Assembly: GCA_024401095.1 (NCBI GenBank)
Contig: JAKSLR010000001.1
Span: 118,817 to 182,816, forward strand
Length of the DNA: 64,000 nt
Reading direction: 5' to 3'
Origin: Bacteroidaceae bacterium
Lineage (GTDB): Bacteria > Bacteroidota > Bacteroidia > Bacteroidales > Bacteroidaceae
The notes under the pieces are model-generated. The model was not told the DNA's origin. It saw nothing but the letters and a program-made list of their open reading frames with translations, and did not search any database. The position numbers were made by a program, and so were the translations under genes. This document shows, in pieces, positions 62,009 through 64,000 of this stretch (within the stretch, counting starts at the first letter, position 1; each line of letters opens with the position of its first letter).

Positions 62009-62623
62009 TTATTCTGACCTTTTCATCTGTTCTTTAAGCTGTTCGTAGATTTTACGGCTTTTTTTCATGTCACGATAACCTCTGTGAAATATCATAGACC
62101 AAATAATCAGATAGAAGACTGTCCAGTAGAGAATATAATCCAAGCTAATGTTAAACAAGCCATCAATACCATGACGAGTCAGTCTACTCAAAATACCAAC
62201 GATAAAATAAGCAGCTATACTTCCCAGTACAAATCTCCACACAGGAATGTTGGCCTTCTTCTCATAGAATAAGAGAAGTTTGGTCTGGGCGTCGGTCACA
62301 TTATCGTCAGCATATAGACTTAACTTTTTATATTTCATGCGATCTTTATAGAAAAGAAGAATGCAAAATCCCAGCAAAACCACTGTAATCAGGCTATTTC
62401 TTTGATTTCCCTCAAAAACCGAATCAATAAAATTAGGAATAATCAATATTACAGCAAAGGCAATTGATGTAAGTGTAGAGCTGGAACGCTTGTTCATGTC
62501 TTTCTTTATGGCATTCTTCAAGTAATAGTCCTTAATATGGGATACTGTACCTATCTGGTCCTTTAACAGCTGATACTGTTCGCGCATTTCTACCAGCTCC
62601 CGGCTTTCTATATTTTCATTCAT
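62009..62623 (-). CDS. Membrane protein encoded behind an ECF sigma factor
   Basis: The 204-residue protein has a soluble, partly coiled N-terminus (about 1-45), four hydrophobic segments (TLTSIAFAVILIIPNFI, SLITVVLLGFCILLFY, FVLGSIAAYFIVGILS, YILYWTVFYLIIWSMIF) and a Lys-rich C-terminal helix. It starts 12 nt after the stop of the sigma-factor gene in the same direction. Position suggests an anti-sigma or sensor role, but the sequence is not that of a FecR-type anti-sigma factor, so the role is inference. Confidence 0.7.
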   Translation of the reverse strand: MNENIESRELVEMREQYQLLKDQIGTVSHIKDYYLKNAIKKDMNKRSSSTLTSIAFAVILIIPNFIDSVFEGNQRNSLITVVLLGFCILLFYKDRMKYKKLSLYADDNVTDAQTKLLLFYEKKANIPVWRFVLGSIAAYFIVGILSRLTRHGIDGLFNISLDYILYWTVFYLIIWSMIFHRGYRDMKKSRKIYEQLKEQMKRSE

Positions 62624-62635
62624 GGCAGTGTTCTT

Positions 62636-63127
62636 TTAATCGTTAGACATGTTCATGAGTTTTTCTCGGATACGCATCAGACGCATTCCAACATTCTGGG
62701 GAGTCATACCCATAATTTTGCCGATTTCCTCGTAGGTTTGATTCTCAAGCCACAATAAAACGATGGCTCTATCGTAAATTCCCAGACGATGAATACGATC
62801 GTAGAGCATGCTGATCTGCTTTTCCTTACTGTTCTCCGACACCAGTTCATTGACAGATATGCCGATACTCTCTAACGGTGAAGTCATTACCCGATGTTTT
62901 TCCTTACGCTGTTCAGAGATGCAGGTGTTTATGGCTACACGCCATATCCAGGTTTTGATGTCTGACCTACCTTCAAACTTGTCGAATCCCGCCCAAAGGT
63001 TGATTAAGGTCTGCTGAACCAGATCCTCTACTTCCTGACTATCACTGCTGTACATCAAGCAAAGAGAATAGATAGTCTGCTCATGAAGTCTCACCAACGA
63101 TGTGAAACTCTTTTCTTTATCGCTCAT
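62636..63127 (-). CDS. ECF-type RNA polymerase sigma factor
   Basis: From ATG 63127 the protein has 163 residues. Region 2 is YSLCLMYSSDSQEVEDLVQQTLINLWAGFDKFEGRSDIKTWIWRVAINT. Region 4, a helix-turn-helix, is LGIYDRAIVLLWLENQTYEEIGKIMGMTPQNVGMRLMRIREKL. The frame continues upstream to 63232 but would include the promoter region (TTACTTTG on the minus strand at 63168-63175). It is probably the first gene of a two-gene unit with the membrane protein. Confidence 0.93.
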   Translation of the reverse strand: MSDKEKSFTSLVRLHEQTIYSLCLMYSSDSQEVEDLVQQTLINLWAGFDKFEGRSDIKTWIWRVAINTCISEQRKEKHRVMTSPLESIGISVNELVSENSKEKQISMLYDRIHRLGIYDRAIVLLWLENQTYEEIGKIMGMTPQNVGMRLMRIREKLMNMSND

Positions 63128-63167
63128 TTCTGTCCATATTTCTAAACGTTTCTGCCTATTAGACGCG

Positions 63168-63175
63168 CAAAGTAA
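63168..63175 (-). promoter_or_regulatory. -7 element of the sigma-factor unit
   Basis: The minus strand reads TTACTTTG, a one-mismatch TAnnTTTG shared with the acpP and Rpn promoters, about 40 nt before ATG 63127. Confidence 0.5.
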
Positions 63176-63273
63176 GTAATTTATAACAAGAATTCTGGGG
63201 AAAAAGTAATTTTTTTCAAACAATTCTGGCATTTACAGAAAAGAAGCAAAGAAGATTCACACACTGTTAAACG

Positions 63274-63303
63274 ATAGAGAGCCACGAATTCGTGGCTCTC
63301 TAT
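63274..63303 (-). terminator. Perfect 30-bp palindrome after the small membrane ORF
   Basis: The two 15-bp halves are perfectly complementary (central CACGAATTCGTG). It lies 14 nt past the stop at 63317, so it probably terminates that transcript, although the following T-run is short. Confidence 0.65.
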
Positions 63304-63316
63304 GGGATTTCAGACT

Positions 63317-63628
63317 TTAATCCTCTTGCAGTTCACTAAAGTAAAAGGCTAGCACAACCATGAGTAAGACCCCACAGAATGGGTAGATGTACCAGGCATC
63401 CAGGTTCAGTCCTGGCACTTTTTCCTGCAATATTCCTAGTATTTCCTTCCAGTTTATCAAAATGAGAGCAAATACCGTAAATATCAGTACCAGTGGGGAA
63501 AGAAGAAGATCCTTCAGCAAGGGGACGCAGGGACAGGAACCTGTCCCTGCGTCCCTCCTACAGCTCCTGCGCAGCGAGAAAGTGAAACAGACCTGTGAAC
63601 AGATCCTGCAAGCTCCCTCTGGAACCAC
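63317..63628 (-). CDS. Small membrane protein ORF with repeat-derived N-terminus
   Basis: The C-terminal 68 residues (from LLKDLLLSPLVLIFTVFALI through YFSELQED) form two hydrophobic helices around a short polar loop and look genuinely coding. The N-terminal part reads through the REP-like hairpin (CRRDAGTGSCPCVP) and into a DUF4160 remnant, so the native start seems lost or lies near the TTG/CTG codons after the repeat (about 63518). Expression from a GTG at 63628 is possible. Family unknown. Confidence 0.4.
   Translation of the reverse strand: MVPEGACRICSQVCFTFSLRRSCRRDAGTGSCPCVPLLKDLLLSPLVLIFTVFALILINWKEILGILQEKVPGLNLDAWYIYPFCGVLLMVVLAFYFSELQED
63522..63555. repeat. REP-like palindrome, 16-bp perfect arms
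   Basis: GGGACGCAGGGACAGG and its complement CCTGTCCCTGCGTCCC are separated by AA only. It shares the GGGACA core with the element at 63755-63807. Confidence 0.85.
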
Positions 63629-63709
63629 ATTATACTTGGTTTCGTTTCCACCTTTGATAACATGAACATGAATAGGTTCATGATCATCTGAGTAGAACTT
63701 GAAGATGTA
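63617..63709 (-). pseudogene. DUF4160 gene fragment
   Basis: Directly after a TGA (63710-63712) an open frame reads YIFKFYSDDHEPIHVHVIKG followed by GNETKYNVVPE. This is the core of DUF4160 proteins (DHEPxHVHV motif); the start codon and the C-terminal half are missing. The frame continues without a stop into the membrane ORF at 63317, so the fragment was fused to it by deletion or repeat insertion. Confidence 0.6.
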
Positions 63710-63754
63710 TCAGAAAATTATGTTCCTCGTGGTGGAATAATCATCCATAAATAT

Positions 63755-63807
63755 CACCGGGGACAAATCCTCTGTTACGCTATCGCATGACAGGGCTGTC
63801 CCCGGTG
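63755..63807. repeat. Second REP-like inverted repeat
   Basis: CACCGGGGACA (63755-63765) and TGTCCCCGGTG (63797-63807) are perfect 11-bp arms around 31 nt that hold a small GACAG/CTGTC stem. It sits between the arsC-like stop and the DUF4160 remnant. Confidence 0.8.
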
Positions 63808-63830
63808 AATATCAAAAAAGAACGAAATGC

Positions 63831-64000
63831 TTATTTACGCTCCTCCATGTCGCAGTAAAGCTTGAAGAAGGTGTTGTTGATGGCATCACGGATACGGCGG
63901 TATTCGTTCAGACGGAACTCGTAGGTGCCTTCGGTAACCTTGGATGGGTCCTCAAAACTGATGTGCAGACGGTGCTTGACATTACCGCGGAACACCGGGC
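63831..64000 (-). CDS. Arsenate reductase/LMW-phosphatase (ArsC) family protein, C-terminal part
   Basis: The frame enters from the right edge and encodes 55 residues to the TAA at 63831-63833: PVFRGNVKHRLHISFEDP, KVTEGTYEFRLNEYRRIRD, then INNTFFKLYCDMEERK. The block V-KHRLHISFEDP followed by EFRxxRDxI matches the end of ArsC-type low-molecular-weight phosphatases (thioredoxin-coupled arsenate reductases). The catalytic CX5R loop is outside the window. Confidence 0.7.
   Translation of the reverse strand, partial: PVFRGNVKHRLHISFEDPSKVTEGTYEFRLNEYRRIRDAINNTFFKLYCDMEERK

Overview
The window reads as a chromosome segment of an anaerobic member of the Bacteroidales (Bacteroides/Prevotella relatives). 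The evidence is direct: most genes have the Bacteroidota -7 promoter element TAnnTTTG instead of a sigma-70 -10 box, Shine-Dalgarno sequences are weak or absent, and the gene content is typical (type III glutamine synthetase, GH97, GH76, anaerobic sulfatase maturase-type radical SAM enzyme, meso-DAP dehydrogenase, rubrerythrin, TonB-linked outer-membrane proteins). No rRNA, tRNA, CRISPR array, prophage or intact insertion sequence was found.

Layout. 1-1379: cell-surface kinase and glycosyltransferase-like pair, leftward. 1620-4163: acpP-fabF-rnc. 4259-9506: tight four-gene operon (GH3-type protein, Ig-like lipoprotein, DUF3108 protein, BASS-type transporter). 9562-11234: cysS and a 57-codon membrane peptide. 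11312-14798: divergent ddh and miaB-uxuA. 14799-15131: possible small structured RNA. 15171-16535: GHL10-like lipoprotein. 16600-18965: repeat-rich accessory island around an Rpn/PD-(D/E)XK nuclease gene. 18966-31000: carbohydrate and envelope genes (GH76 with a radical SAM maturase, GH2 with an AraC regulator, two TonB-linked outer-membrane proteins, GH28-like lipoprotein). 30858-35000: EamA transporter, mnmD, GNAT, tex. 35124-40477: secreted esterase, S28/S37-like peptidase, serine hydrolase, GH97. 40657-52185: glutamine-centred leftward run glnN-gltB-gltD-asnB-pyrG. 52445-56385: pepD, rubrerythrin, C69 dipeptidase. 56442-61099: five-gene ATP-grasp/alpha-E/transglutaminase/AstE-AspA operon. 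61148-62008: gene-poor repeat region. 62009-63127: ECF sigma factor and membrane protein. 63317-64000: gene debris with REP-like palindromes, then the end of an arsC-like gene.

How the genes work together. The central metabolic blocks are conventional: fatty-acid elongation with RNase III; ammonia assimilation by GSIII and GOGAT feeding two glutamine amidotransferases (AsnB, PyrG); and a hexuronate step (UxuA). The glycan-related enzymes are scattered single genes or pairs, with no SusC/SusD pair, so this is not a classical polysaccharide utilization locus.

The best candidate for an under-described system is the operon at 56442-61099. A circularly permuted ATP-grasp, an alpha-E protein, a transglutaminase-like protein and two AstE/AspA-type metallohydrolase paralogues are packed with overlaps or gaps of 4 nt or less. 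One paralogue has lost both zinc-binding histidines, which suggests an active/inactive pair inside a peptide-ligating and peptide-cleaving pathway. The second region of interest is 16959-18932, where the Rpn gene sits between two different 11-bp-period tandem arrays and next to a dispersed GTGATAGGTGTT repeat family.
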